A stretch of 64,000 bases of DNA from CAZLLE01 sp964560425. Lineage in GTDB: Bacteria > Campylobacterota > Campylobacteria > Campylobacterales > QNZT01. Positions 24,210-33,397 of the stretch are shown piece after piece. The first letter of the stretch is position 1. Each line of letters opens with the position of its first letter. The DNA is taken from NCBI GenBank assembly GCA_964560425.1, contig CAZLLE010000103.1:22243-86242 (forward strand). The letters run 5' to 3'. The notes under the pieces are model-generated. The model did no database searches, was not told the origin of the DNA, and was given only the letters and a program-made list of their open reading frames with translations. The position numbers and the translations under genes were made by a program.

Positions 24210-24582
24210 AGAGAATGTAAAAATACTCAAAGAGATTAGAAATAGTGTCACTAAAGAGGAGTTGAAATTAAACAAAAGATATGAATGGGAGATAAGATAT
24301 GGTCTTTTTGAATCCATTCAAATAGTTATAGATATCTCATGTAAAATTTCATCAACTTACAACTTGGGAAATCCTAAAAGTTATAAAGAGTGTGTAGAAC
24401 TTTTGGCAAAACATAAATATATTAGCCAAAAAATGTTACCAAAACTTGTATCTATGATTGGACTTAGAAATTTATTAGTTCATGAATATGTGGAGATAGA
24501 TAATGATAAATTATATCAATTTTTGGATTTTTTGGGCGATTTTATCTCTTTTGTAGATGAAATAAAAGATACAAATATATAG
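24178..24582 (+). CDS. hepT: HepT-like RNase toxin (HEPN fold)
   Basis: A 134-residue, all-helical HEPN protein. The active-site motif R-x4-H-x-Y is RNLLVHEY near residue 100, where the tyrosine is the site of AMP addition by MntA. HEPN toxins of this kind cut tRNA or other RNA. AAAAAGG lies upstream, inside the end of mntA. It ends in front of a hairpin terminator at 24589-24616. Confidence 0.9.
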   Translation: MELLEKLKSLEENVKILKEIRNSVTKEELKLNKRYEWEIRYGLFESIQIVIDISCKISSTYNLGNPKSYKECVELLAKHKYISQKMLPKLVSMIGLRNLLVHEYVEIDNDKLYQFLDFLGDFISFVDEIKDTNI

Positions 24583-24588
24583 GGAGAG

Positions 24589-24616
24589 GGGAGTGTAATA
24601 TATCTATTATACTCCC
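24589..24616. terminator. Bidirectional terminator between hepT and cobJ
   Basis: A 12-bp stem (24589-24600 with 24605-24616; one G-T pair) with loop TATC, starting GGGAGT and ending ACTCCC, between two converging genes. The cobJ side is followed by a T-rich run in the minus direction. It probably stops transcripts from both sides. Confidence 0.75.
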
Positions 24617-24626
24617 AAATAAAATC

Positions 24627-25406
24627 TTATTCTTTCAACTCTCCATCCAATTCATACTTTTTCAAATATCCTCTTGGTGTCAAAACTAATCCATTTTTTG
24701 TCATTCTTGTACTTGAATTACATACGATAATAAGTGTACTCATGGAAACTAACTCATTATCAATATCTTTTGCTACTAGATCAGAGGAGGAGGTTACTGT
24801 GATTTTTTCTGTATCTCTTCCTACATTTGAGGCTACTATTACTATTCTTTCATCTATTTGACTTAAAGAAGATAGAAATTGTTGGTATGGTTTGATTCTT
24901 GATTTTGATTTTGGATTATAAATTCCTATTACAAAATCTGCCTCTAGGGAATTTTTGACTCTTTTATCAATTACGGCTATGTCAGTTAGACGATCTGATA
25001 GGGAGATTACAGCAAAGTCTTGGCTGATTGGAGCTCCTATTCTACTCGCTGCGGCAAAAAATGAGGTTACTCCAGCTATTGAGATCATCTCTATTTCATC
25101 CCAACAATCTTTTTCATCCATAAGTTCTACTACAAGAGTTGCCATAGCAAATACATTTACATCTCCATTTGAGATTAGGGCGGTGGTTTTTCCAGCTCTT
25201 GCATACTCTATAGCTTTATCACATCTCTCTATCTCTTTGGTCATTCCTGATTTATATAGCTCTTTATCTCCGATGAACTCTTTTAGCTCTTTAGCATATT
25301 TGGTGTAGCTAACTATCATCTCTGAATCTGCTAATGCCTCTTTAGCCTCTGTTGTTAGGTATTTTGTGCCACCTGCTCCGCTTGATACTATGTATAATCT
25401 TTTCAT
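24627..25406 (-). CDS. cobJ: Precorrin-3B/cobalt-factor III C17-methyltransferase
   Basis: A 259-residue tetrapyrrole methylase (CobJ/CbiH) that methylates C17 and contracts the corrin ring. It has the N-terminal SGAGGTKYLT loop, the ALISNGDVNVFAMA SAM-binding region and FVIGIYNPKSKSR. Its ATG comes directly after the cbiG stop, using a GGAG inside the end of that gene. It is the last gene of the corrin operon. Confidence 0.9.
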   Translation of the reverse strand: MKRLYIVSSGAGGTKYLTTEAKEALADSEMIVSYTKYAKELKEFIGDKELYKSGMTKEIERCDKAIEYARAGKTTALISNGDVNVFAMATLVVELMDEKDCWDEIEMISIAGVTSFFAAASRIGAPISQDFAVISLSDRLTDIAVIDKRVKNSLEADFVIGIYNPKSKSRIKPYQQFLSSLSQIDERIVIVASNVGRDTEKITVTSSSDLVAKDIDNELVSMSTLIIVCNSSTRMTKNGLVLTPRGYLKKYELDGELKE

Positions 25407-26417
25407 CTATATTGCTCCTGCTATTGTTATTTCTCTGTTGTAGACTTCTTTTTTTATTATTAACTCTCTATATTTTGATACCAAAATGGCAGATGGTTCT
25501 GCCACTCCTTTTAATCCAAAAAACTTTTTGGCTTGTGAATGGCTAAAATTTTCTTCTAATTTATTGATTTGATCTTTTTCAAAAAATTGAATATCAAAGT
25601 TATATTTTGAGGCAAACTCTAATAACCCCTTTTCATCTTTTTTGGCTTCAAATGAACCGATATTTTTGATTTGATTAAACTCCAAATTATACTTTTCCAA
25701 AAACCACTTTACACCCTCTTCTATCACCCTTGCACTTACTCCACGATTACACCCTATTCCCAAAAACAGATCTGGTTTTATATGTAGATGAGAAGATTTA
25801 AAAGGTGTTATATTTACACAAAGTCCTTCATGAGGCTTATCTACCAATTTTATATTTTTGTACTCTTTAATCTTCTCAAATATTGATGGATATGTCCAAA
25901 CTTTTACCTCTTTTTTATTGATTAGGGCATTTGATATTGGGGCTAAGTGTTTGATATTTTCTATTTTCAGATTTTCCTCTTTGGCAAATAGATCAAAAGC
26001 TAGAGAGGATGTTTGATCTGTAGCAGTAGTAAGAAAATTGATACAGTTTGGAATATTAAGACTCAAATACTCCGCTAGTTCATTTGCACCACCAAGATGC
26101 CCACTCAAAAGAGGTAAAACCCTAGTAAGATCAAGATTGATAATCAATACTGCTGGATCAGTTGTTTTATCTTTTAAAAGTGGTGCAATTTTTCGCACAA
26201 CTGCCCCAGTTGCTAATATAAATATGATAGCATCAAATTTGCTCCAAGCAGGAGCTAAAATATCATCTAATTTATTAAAAGTCTTTAGATTCTCTCCATC
26301 ATATTTTAATCCACTTTTAGAAAAAATAGCAACTTCATAGTTACCCAAATACTCACACAATTTTGAGGCACTATCTAAGCTTGGCTGATTAATCGTAACT
26401 ATTGCTATACTACTCAT
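25407..26417 (-). CDS. cbiG: Cobalt-precorrin-5A hydrolase CbiG
   Basis: A 336-residue protein that opens the delta-lactone of cobalt-precorrin 5A and releases acetaldehyde. The N domain holds DAIIFILATGAVVRKIAPLLKDKTTDPAVL and HLGGANELAEYL; the C-terminal CobE-like domain has LFLGIGCNRGVSARVI and IKNIGSFEAKKDEKGL. The presence of CbiG indicates the oxygen-independent (early cobalt insertion) pathway. It overlaps cobM by 4 bases. Confidence 0.92.
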   Translation of the reverse strand: MSSIAIVTINQPSLDSASKLCEYLGNYEVAIFSKSGLKYDGENLKTFNKLDDILAPAWSKFDAIIFILATGAVVRKIAPLLKDKTTDPAVLIINLDLTRVLPLLSGHLGGANELAEYLSLNIPNCINFLTTATDQTSSLAFDLFAKEENLKIENIKHLAPISNALINKKEVKVWTYPSIFEKIKEYKNIKLVDKPHEGLCVNITPFKSSHLHIKPDLFLGIGCNRGVSARVIEEGVKWFLEKYNLEFNQIKNIGSFEAKKDEKGLLEFASKYNFDIQFFEKDQINKLEENFSHSQAKKFFGLKGVAEPSAILVSKYRELIIKKEVYNREITIAGAI

Positions 26418-27130
26418 GAACTCTTCCTATATAGATGAGACTCTTCACTCTCTTTTTGGTGCAAAAACTCACCAAATAGAATCAATGCAATACCTTTAAT
26501 ATGTGAAACTTGATCTTTTATATTATCAATAGTACCTCTATATATTTTTTCATCTTCCCATGTTGCTTTCTCCACTACCCAACATGGGGTATCTTTAGAG
26601 TATCCCATATCTAGGGCTTTATCTTTTAGTTTATCAAGTAGAGTGATAGATAGATAAAATACAAGTGAAGAGTTTTTGCATGAGAGGATATTTTCTAGAC
26701 TTTCAGGATTTGGGGTTCGCCCCTCTATTCGTGAGAGAATCAATGTTTGTGAAACTCCCGGTATTGTGTACTCTATTCCAAGAGATGAGGCACTTCCAAA
26801 TGCGGCACTAACTCCCGGTATTACTTTGTACTCTATGTTCTCTTTTTTCAAAAACTCAATCTGTTTTGCAATAGTTGAAAAAATTGATGGGTCGCCTGTA
26901 TGAACTCTTGCAAATTTTTTGTCTCGATATTTTTTGAGAAATGCAAATATTTCATCATAATTCATTCCTTGAGAATCCTCAATCAAAGCATCCTCTTTGC
27001 ACCATGAAAGAACCTCACGAGGCACAAGAGAACCCGTATAAAGGACTATATCTGCATCTTGCAAAATCTTTTGAGCTTTGATTGTCACCAATTCAGGATC
27101 ACCTGAACCCGCCCCTATAAAATAGATCAT
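26414..27130 (-). CDS. cobM: Precorrin-4/cobalt-precorrin-4 C11-methyltransferase
   Basis: A 238-residue methylase (CobM/CbiF). Marks are GAGSGDPELVTIKAQK at the N terminus, YTGSLVPREVL, the RVHTGDPSIFS SAM loop and PGVSAAFGSASSLGIEYTIPG. It overlaps both neighbours by 4 bases, so the whole operon is translationally coupled. Confidence 0.93.
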   Translation of the reverse strand: MIYFIGAGSGDPELVTIKAQKILQDADIVLYTGSLVPREVLSWCKEDALIEDSQGMNYDEIFAFLKKYRDKKFARVHTGDPSIFSTIAKQIEFLKKENIEYKVIPGVSAAFGSASSLGIEYTIPGVSQTLILSRIEGRTPNPESLENILSCKNSSLVFYLSITLLDKLKDKALDMGYSKDTPCWVVEKATWEDEKIYRGTIDNIKDQVSHIKGIALILFGEFLHQKESEESHLYRKSS

Positions 27131-28278
27131 TTTGTTACCTTTATTTGGAATAGTTGTCTCTCTGGTTCTACTAAATCAAGTTTGCCTTTGTATGTAGTTA
27201 GAGAGATAGAGTGAACTTCATATTTGATACTATTAGAGTTTAAAATTTCGATCATTTTAGATAGATGAGAGAGTGTAATAGCATTTATAAGCATTACTCC
27301 ACTCTCTTTTAATCTCTCATATAAATATGGTAATTTCTCAATCACCTTCACACCTCCACCACCAACAAATATTCGTTCGGGATCATCACTAAGAGTCTCA
27401 AAAAGATTTTGTGCCTCTCCTATCAATAATTTGGTATTTAAAACATGATGATTATGTAAATTTTTGAGTATAAAATCAGATCTAAGAGGATTTTTTTCAA
27501 AAAAAACAGTAGAGACTCGATATCTTTTAAAAGCCTCAATCCCACAGCTTCCACTCCCTGCTCCAATATCCCAAAGTAGTTGATTTGGCAAAAGATCAAG
27601 ATTTTGTAAAGATAGGTGTCGTTTATATTTTTTGGTAATCATTCCCCTCTGTGTCTCAAACTCTAAATCATCACAAATTGGGCTTTTATGTTCATACTCT
27701 CTATCTATCAAAAGAACATAAGGAAAAGTTAAATCAAATGAGAAATCATCAAAAATATCAATCTCTTTTATCTCTTCATCTTCATAACCTAGTTTATATC
27801 CTATTGTGATTTTGATCTGATCTTTGACAAAAGAGAGAGCCTCTTTTAATCTATCTATAGTTTTATCATCACATAGAATAAATGTATATTTTTGAACCAA
27901 CAAAACTTCTAAATCTACAAGAGTCCTACCATGAAGTGAAAAAACTCCACATGACTGCTCAGATATAAAAAGTTTTTTTAGAAGATATTTTTTAGAAGAT
28001 TCATTGTCAATAATTTTGACACTATTTTTGGGTAGTTTATTGGCTATCAAAATACCAGCCGAATAAAACAGAGGTGAACCACTCACCACATATAATATAT
28101 TTTCATCATCAAAATGATCCAAAATATACTCTTTAGCATCTTTGAAACCAAGCTTCAAAACATTGCTACCGCTATCAATAAAATTTTTGTCACAGACAAT
28201 CTTATCAAATTCACAAAAACTTATATCAAGATTGGAGAAGTCATACTTCCCCATCCCATTGCCTATAATAGTAACCAT
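27127..28278 (-). CDS. cobL: Precorrin-6Y C5,15-methyltransferase, CbiE-CbiT fusion
   Basis: A 383-residue two-domain enzyme. The first half is a CbiE-type methylase (GNGMGKYDFSNL ... VVSGSPLFYSAG), the second a CbiT-type Rossmann methyltransferase with LLWDIGAGSGSCGIEAFKR and FVGGGGVKVIEKLP. It adds the C5 and C15 methyls and decarboxylates the C12 acetate. The ribosome site GGGAGGG before its ATG can pair with an upstream CCCCTCC. It is the first gene of the corrin operon; other corrin genes are not in the window. Confidence 0.92.
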   Translation of the reverse strand: MVTIIGNGMGKYDFSNLDISFCEFDKIVCDKNFIDSGSNVLKLGFKDAKEYILDHFDDENILYVVSGSPLFYSAGILIANKLPKNSVKIIDNESSKKYLLKKLFISEQSCGVFSLHGRTLVDLEVLLVQKYTFILCDDKTIDRLKEALSFVKDQIKITIGYKLGYEDEEIKEIDIFDDFSFDLTFPYVLLIDREYEHKSPICDDLEFETQRGMITKKYKRHLSLQNLDLLPNQLLWDIGAGSGSCGIEAFKRYRVSTVFFEKNPLRSDFILKNLHNHHVLNTKLLIGEAQNLFETLSDDPERIFVGGGGVKVIEKLPYLYERLKESGVMLINAITLSHLSKMIEILNSNSIKYEVHSISLTTYKGKLDLVEPERQLFQIKVTK

Positions 28279-28281
28279 TTT

Positions 28282-28314
28282 TTTTCCCTCCCTTATACTA
28301 AATAGGAGGGGAAA
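28282..28314 (-). promoter_or_regulatory. Hairpin covering the cobL ribosome binding site
   Basis: In the cobL leader, CCCTCC-complementary sequence at 28305-28310 can pair with the GGGAGG of the ribosome site (28291-28286), a 6-bp GC core extended by three A-T pairs across one mismatch, with a 13-base loop. The A-rich run after it is not a terminator tail. No conserved B12-box was recognised. Confidence 0.4.
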
Positions 28315-28325
28315 TATTACTTAAT

Positions 28326-29255
28326 TTAATCTTTTGGTAAAATATGTTCCAAAATATAATCGGCTACTTTATTTAATCCATACTCTGAAAAATGAATAGG
28401 GTCTCTATGATCTGGTTCTTTCTTTGTAGGTTCTAATCTATACCAATCTTCAAAAGCAATAGAAGTACTATTCTCATCTTGAACTCTTGGAGGCATAATA
28501 TTATCTACATAATCAATAAATGGAAGCTCTAACTCTGCCGATACCTCTTTATAAACTTGAGCATAAATTTCTGATCCTTCAGTCCAATCAAGCAAAGGAC
28601 TAGGAGAGGTTAAAACAAAATTAATATCGGGCTTAGATGCCTGTATCAATTCTATTGCTTGTAACAATCTATCTTTGATTATGCCAACAGCATCTGCCAT
28701 ATCATCTTTCGTATGAATATTCAAATCCCAAAGATCATTGATACCTAAAGCCATATCTACGATAGTAGTTGCACCACTACCAGGTGTAGCTAAAATTACA
28801 TCTCTATATGTTGGTTTTCTGACTTTTCCATTTTCTAATTTTAGCTCCAAAAAATGAGATAACTCTTGAGAACCTCTAGCTTTTAATATAGAGTTAACCT
28901 TATAAGTATCCAAAGTAGCTTTAACTCTCTCAAACATTTTATGAGCTTGATCCTCTTCAGATTTGGCTCTTGTACTATCACCAACACAAATATAGGTTAC
29001 ATCACTAAGTAATCCATCCCTAGATTTTTTAATCAAATCTTGAATTTTTGCAAATCCCGTAAGCTCAACAATAGTTTTTTCTTCATTTTGAACTGATTTA
29101 TTATCATCCAAAATAAGTTTTCTCTCGCTATCATTTGTATCACTAACAACTGCTGTACTACTATTTGAATCATTAATAATTGGTTCATTACTACTAGAAC
29201 CACCGCAACCTATAAATAAAAACATTAAAAAGAGTAAAAGTACCATTCTTTTCAT
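28326..29255 (-). CDS. SGNH/GDSL-type hydrolase lipoprotein
   Basis: A 309-residue exported lipoprotein. The signal peptide ends in a lipobox, LFIGCGG (Cys at about 17), then a Ser/Asn/Asp-rich linker. The hydrolase begins with YICVGDSTRAK (block I serine), continues with LGINDLW (the N block) and ends with DHRDPIHFSEYGLN (D-x-x-H catalytic pair). The substrate is unknown; such enzymes remove acyl or acetyl groups from sugars or lipids. ATG 29255 lies 11 bases after AAGG; an in-frame TTG at 29264 is less likely. Confidence 0.8.
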   Translation of the reverse strand: MKRMVLLLFLMFLFIGCGGSSSNEPIINDSNSSTAVVSDTNDSERKLILDDNKSVQNEEKTIVELTGFAKIQDLIKKSRDGLLSDVTYICVGDSTRAKSEEDQAHKMFERVKATLDTYKVNSILKARGSQELSHFLELKLENGKVRKPTYRDVILATPGSGATTIVDMALGINDLWDLNIHTKDDMADAVGIIKDRLLQAIELIQASKPDINFVLTSPSPLLDWTEGSEIYAQVYKEVSAELELPFIDYVDNIMPPRVQDENSTSIAFEDWYRLEPTKKEPDHRDPIHFSEYGLNKVADYILEHILPKD

Positions 29256-29480
29256 AACAACCAAACCTTTTTTAGAAAATTTCTAGTGAAGTATAATATA
29301 AGACATTTGTTACTTAAATGTTAGCAGAAATGCTATATTAGAAATCGATTATACTACTTTTTCTTAAGCTTATCAAGAGTTTTTATGATTTTTATAAAAA
29401 AAACAACACAAATAAAAACTACTTTTATAATTTCACATTTACTTTTTATTATATTAAGTTAAATATATTTAATTTTTAGC

Positions 29481-29486
29481 TAGAAT
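29481..29486 (+). promoter_or_regulatory. -10 box upstream of the ArsB/NhaD-type permease
   Basis: TAGAAT, 30 bases before the ATG, in the very AT-rich 29256-29516 gap. No clear -35 is visible, as is usual in Campylobacterota. The rest of the gap holds only short palindromes (for example TAGCAGAAATGCTA) and no reading frame I could support. Confidence 0.35.
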
Positions 29487-29516
29487 TCTCAACTATTTTT
29501 AATAAAGGAGATGCAA

Positions 29517-30854
29517 ATGACTCAACAATTAGTCTTTGATACTCCTATGTTGGTTTCAGCCATTATTATGACTTTTACCTTCATAGGTATTTTTACAGAA
29601 GGTTTACATGGATTTCATCGCACTAAGTTTGCTATGCTTGGTGCATTATCAATGATTTTAGCAGGACAATATTTCGGTTTTTATTCGCCTGAACTCGCAC
29701 TTGAGGCGATCGACTGGAATGTTGTACTACTTTTAGGTGCTATGATGACAATCGTAGCTATTATGATTCCTACTGGAGGATTTGAGGTAATAGCCTACAA
29801 AGTTGCACAACTTAGCAAAGGAAAGCTATTTATACTTATGCTCTTAATGGGTACAGCTGTCACAGTAATATCACTACTACTAGATAATGTAACAACTGTT
29901 GTCATTTTTGGACCATTAGTGGTTTTAATCGCACAAGCTCTAAAAGTAAGCCCTATTCCATATCTTTTGGCAATAGCTCTACTCTCTGATACTGGTGGTG
30001 TAGCAACACTTGTAGGTGATCCTCCAAATCTTATGATTGGTTCTGCTGCAAATATTGATTTTAATACTTTTTTATTACATATGGGAAGTATTGTATTTTT
30101 AGCTTGGTTAACAGTCATTTTGACACTCAAATTTTTATTCAAAAAAGAGTTAAGTGTTATACCATTCAAACCAGATTTTTCAAAAATAGCAAAAATAAAA
30201 GATACCAAAACTTGGAATGCTGCTTTGAGTGTACTTGGGATGATGGTTATACTATTTATTTTTCATCACCATTTTGGTTGGGATGCATGGGTAGTTGCTG
30301 CTATTGGATTTACTGTTCTTCTCTTTCTTGCACCAAAAATTGAACTTGATGGAGCATTTGAGAGTGTTGAGATAACACTTTTGACTTTTTTTATCGCTCT
30401 GTTTGTTCTTGTAGGAGGAGTTCACAATAGCCATTTTCTTGAATATCTAGGAACATTAATCTTACCATTTGTAGAGAAAGATCTACTAATGGCTTCTCTT
30501 ATTTTGATGTGGGCAGCTGCAATCTTATCCGCAATGATTGACAATATCCCTTTTACAGCTGCTATGATTCCTGTCATACTAGGACTAGAAGCACAAGGCA
30601 TCAATATCACACCTCTTTGGTGGGCTCTTGCCATTGGTGTTGGAATGGGTGGAAATGGTTCACATCTAGGATCAACTGCAAATGTATATATTGTAACACT
30701 TTCTGAAAGAGTAGCAAAAGAGAGAAATGACCCATCTTTGGCAATTACTCCAGGTCTTTGGTTTAAAAAAGGAACACCTGCGATGATTGCAACATTGGTT
30801 ATATCATCTGTAACTATGTGGATATTTTTTGATTTTTTTGCAAAACCAATATAA
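29517..30854 (+). CDS. ArsB/NhaD-superfamily ion permease
   Basis: A 445-residue inner-membrane transporter with about eleven helices and the superfamily motifs LLLDNVTTVVIFGPL and LLSDTGGVATLVGDPPNLMIG, and in the second half AMIDNIPFTAAMIPVI and GGNGSHLGSTANV. This two-fold pattern belongs to the ion transporter (IT) superfamily, which includes ArsB, NhaD and SLC13-like P-protein carriers; the substrate (Na+/H+, arsenite or carboxylate) cannot be settled from sequence. ATG 29517 is 6 bases after AAAGGAG; ATG 29511 touches that site. Confidence 0.85.
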   Translation: MTQQLVFDTPMLVSAIIMTFTFIGIFTEGLHGFHRTKFAMLGALSMILAGQYFGFYSPELALEAIDWNVVLLLGAMMTIVAIMIPTGGFEVIAYKVAQLSKGKLFILMLLMGTAVTVISLLLDNVTTVVIFGPLVVLIAQALKVSPIPYLLAIALLSDTGGVATLVGDPPNLMIGSAANIDFNTFLLHMGSIVFLAWLTVILTLKFLFKKELSVIPFKPDFSKIAKIKDTKTWNAALSVLGMMVILFIFHHHFGWDAWVVAAIGFTVLLFLAPKIELDGAFESVEITLLTFFIALFVLVGGVHNSHFLEYLGTLILPFVEKDLLMASLILMWAAAILSAMIDNIPFTAAMIPVILGLEAQGINITPLWWALAIGVGMGGNGSHLGSTANVYIVTLSERVAKERNDPSLAITPGLWFKKGTPAMIATLVISSVTMWIFFDFFAKPI

Positions 30855-30857
30855 AGA

Positions 30858-30887
30858 AGAGAGTCAATCTTTCAAGATTGACTCTCT
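30858..30887. terminator. Perfect hairpin at the permease/uup junction
   Basis: A 14-bp perfect stem (30858-30871 with 30874-30887) with the uup stop codon at its loop. It ends the permease transcript, and on the minus strand it is followed by TCTTTATAT, so it can also end uup. It overlaps the last codons of uup. Confidence 0.8.
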
Positions 30888-32821
30888 ATCATCTCTACTT
30901 TCTCTTCAATCTCCAAAAATCGCTCAACCAACTGTTCATACTCCTCTTCCATTTTGATTAGCTCTTGACTAAGAGTATTCAACCCCTTTTCATTATAACA
31001 ATCTGGATTTTGCAAACAATCATTTAGAGACTCTATCTTATCTTCAAACTCTTCTATTTTAATAGGTAAACTCTCATACTCCATCTTCTCTTTATATGAG
31101 AGTTTAATAGCTCTATTTGTAGTTCTAGCAACACTCTCTTTTGAACTCTCTTCTTTTAGACTTTTTTCAAAAGTATCTATATTTCCCAACTCTTTTTCTA
31201 TACTCAAATAGTCACTATAGCTTTGATAACTCTCCTCTATAACTCCATCACCCTTGAAAATAAGAAGTTTTTGAGCAATCTTATCCACAAAATAACGATC
31301 ATGACTCACAAATATCAATGCACCCTCAAAACTTTGAAGATACTCTTCTAATATATTTATCGTACTAATATCAAGATCATTAGTAGGCTCATCCAAAATA
31401 AGACAATCATACTCTTTGGTAAACAAAAGAGCCAAAGCTACTCTATTTCTCTCTCCACCACTAAGTAAGCCTATCTTTTTTTCTAAATCCTCTTTTGGGA
31501 AAAGAAAGTTTTTGAGATATCCATATACATGGAGATCTCTTCCTTTTACCATTACTCTATCCCCACCATTTGGACAGAAAGTTTCTAATAAATTATCTTC
31601 ATCATTGAGCATTCCACGATGTTGATCAAAATATCCTACAGCAAATTCACCCTTTTGTATTTTTCCACTATCTACTTCCATTTGACCCAACAAAAGTTTT
31701 AAAAGGGTTGATTTTCCACTTCCATTTTTACCAACTATCGCCATACTATCTTTTTGTAAAATTCGCATTGAAAAGTTTTTGATTAAGAGTTTATTTCCTA
31801 AACTTTTATCTATATGTTCAATATCAAAAAGCATTTTTTTACGATTTTTACTCTCGCTTTGGTTAAAACTTTTCTGCTCTCGTTCAAGCTCTATTTTCAT
31901 CTTATTTATCACAGAAGGATCATGTTTAGCTTTTTCTCGCATCTGCATGACTCTCTCTTTACGACCTTCATTTCGTTTGAGTCTAGCTCTTACTCCTCGA
32001 TGGAGCCACTCCTCTTCTACTTTTAGAAGTTTCAAAAATGTCTCATGAGATTTTTGCATAGATTTTAAAATCTCCTCTTTCTGAGAGATATAATCACTAT
32101 ATCCACCCTTAAAGTATCTAATCTTTCCATCTTCTATCTCTATACTTCTAGTAGCAATATTATCCAAAAAATATCTATCATGAGAAATAAAGAGTAGAGT
32201 AAATTTTTCACGAAGTAAAATCTCCTCCAAAAACTCAACCATATAAACATCAAGATGATTGGTAGGCTCATCAAGAAGTAAAATATCAGGTTTTTTCAAA
32301 AGCAACCCAGCCAAAGCCACACGCCGTTGCTCTCCTCCACTCAGAAGATTTACGGGACGATTTTCAAACTCTTTAAGATGAAACTCTTGTATAACTCTCT
32401 CTACCTTATCATCCAAACTCCAAGCATTATGCGTATCCAAAAAAGTTGTCAAATAAGCCTGACGATCTAAAAGCTCCTTATTATCATAATCCTCAACAAG
32501 TTTGGCACTAATAGAGTCATACTCATCTTTTGCATCTTTTAACTCTTTGAGTTCATTTTCAATTGCATCTTTTACATAAACACCATCTTCAAAATGTGGC
32601 ACTTGATCGAGCATCTCTACTTTTATATTTTGCTGAACAACTCTTCTACCGTCATCAAAATCCAAAGAGCCATCAATAATACTCATCAAAGTAGATTTAC
32701 CACCACCATTTTTGGCAATAATAGCAACACGATCACCTTCATGAATACTAAAGTTTATAGATGAAAGAATCTCTTTAGATTCGTAAGATTTACTTAATTC
32801 TATTAAATCTATTAATGCCAT
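30872..32821 (-). CDS. uup: ABC-F family ATPase, Uup-like
   Basis: A 649-residue soluble protein with two ABC cassettes and no membrane domain. Walker A motifs are AKNGGGKST (about 37) and GKNGSGKST (about 365); the signatures are LLSGGEQRRVAL and LLSGGERNRVAL; the linker between them is the charged P-site interaction segment. A C-terminal coiled coil (about 575-649) resembles the Uup DNA/ribosome-binding tail. ABC-F proteins act on stalled ribosomes. Its start shares one base with the sixA stop. Confidence 0.9.
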   Translation of the reverse strand: MALIDLIELSKSYESKEILSSINFSIHEGDRVAIIAKNGGGKSTLMSIIDGSLDFDDGRRVVQQNIKVEMLDQVPHFEDGVYVKDAIENELKELKDAKDEYDSISAKLVEDYDNKELLDRQAYLTTFLDTHNAWSLDDKVERVIQEFHLKEFENRPVNLLSGGEQRRVALAGLLLKKPDILLLDEPTNHLDVYMVEFLEEILLREKFTLLFISHDRYFLDNIATRSIEIEDGKIRYFKGGYSDYISQKEEILKSMQKSHETFLKLLKVEEEWLHRGVRARLKRNEGRKERVMQMREKAKHDPSVINKMKIELEREQKSFNQSESKNRKKMLFDIEHIDKSLGNKLLIKNFSMRILQKDSMAIVGKNGSGKSTLLKLLLGQMEVDSGKIQKGEFAVGYFDQHRGMLNDEDNLLETFCPNGGDRVMVKGRDLHVYGYLKNFLFPKEDLEKKIGLLSGGERNRVALALLFTKEYDCLILDEPTNDLDISTINILEEYLQSFEGALIFVSHDRYFVDKIAQKLLIFKGDGVIEESYQSYSDYLSIEKELGNIDTFEKSLKEESSKESVARTTNRAIKLSYKEKMEYESLPIKIEEFEDKIESLNDCLQNPDCYNEKGLNTLSQELIKMEEEYEQLVERFLEIEEKVEMIESQS

Positions 32822-33318
32822 TAAATAAGATGCTTTTTAGGATATTCAAAAAAGAGTGGCTCCCCACTATTATAATTCACATCTTTCCAAGAGGATAGAT
32901 CAAACTTGATAGCAAAAACTCCCATAGTTGGTAAATTATCTAATCTTCCACTTCCTGAGAGGACATTTATCACATCTGTTAGAGCAGGATTATGCCCCAC
33001 AACTGCCAAAGATTCTACCTCATCACTCACAGAGTTTATAATATCAATAATATTTTGGGTTGAAGATTCATAAATAGTCTCATTAAAAACAATAGAATCT
33101 TTATCATAACCGATCTCTTGGGCAATTAATAAAGCAGTTGTTTTTGCCCTTTTAGCAGGACTTGAAATTATTAAATCTGGTTTTACACCTTTGTTAAAGA
33201 GTACATGTCCCATCATGGGAGCATTACTCTTACCTCTACTATTTAGAGGGCGATTTACATCACCCTCCATACCTTTCCAACTAGACTTCGCATGTCTTAT
33301 AATATATAATGTTTTCAT
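32821..33318 (-). CDS. sixA: Phosphohistidine phosphatase SixA
   Basis: A 165-residue histidine phosphatase with the catalytic RHAKSSWKG at the N terminus (His about 9), a downstream SSPAKRAKTTA arginine and the second histidine in AVVGHNPALTDV. SixA-type enzymes remove phosphate from histidine in phosphotransfer or phosphotransferase proteins. It is transcribed with uup. A short hairpin (GCCTTAAAAGGC) lies in the gap before it. Confidence 0.88.
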   Translation of the reverse strand: MKTLYIIRHAKSSWKGMEGDVNRPLNSRGKSNAPMMGHVLFNKGVKPDLIISSPAKRAKTTALLIAQEIGYDKDSIVFNETIYESSTQNIIDIINSVSDEVESLAVVGHNPALTDVINVLSGSGRLDNLPTMGVFAIKFDLSSWKDVNYNSGEPLFFEYPKKHLI

Positions 33319-33397
33319 ACCCTAATATTAACATACTTTTGATCATAAATATACCTTATATCACAGCCTTAAAAGGCGATGGTTTACAGTATTGTTG

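Noticed and set aside
28279..28325. B12 riboswitch before the corrin operon
   Set aside because: The gap is only 47 bases and has no B12-box. A cobalamin riboswitch needs about 200 bases.
29256..29516. A small RNA gene in the longest gap
   Set aside because: I see only AT-rich sequence and short palindromes, and no strong hairpin followed by a U run.
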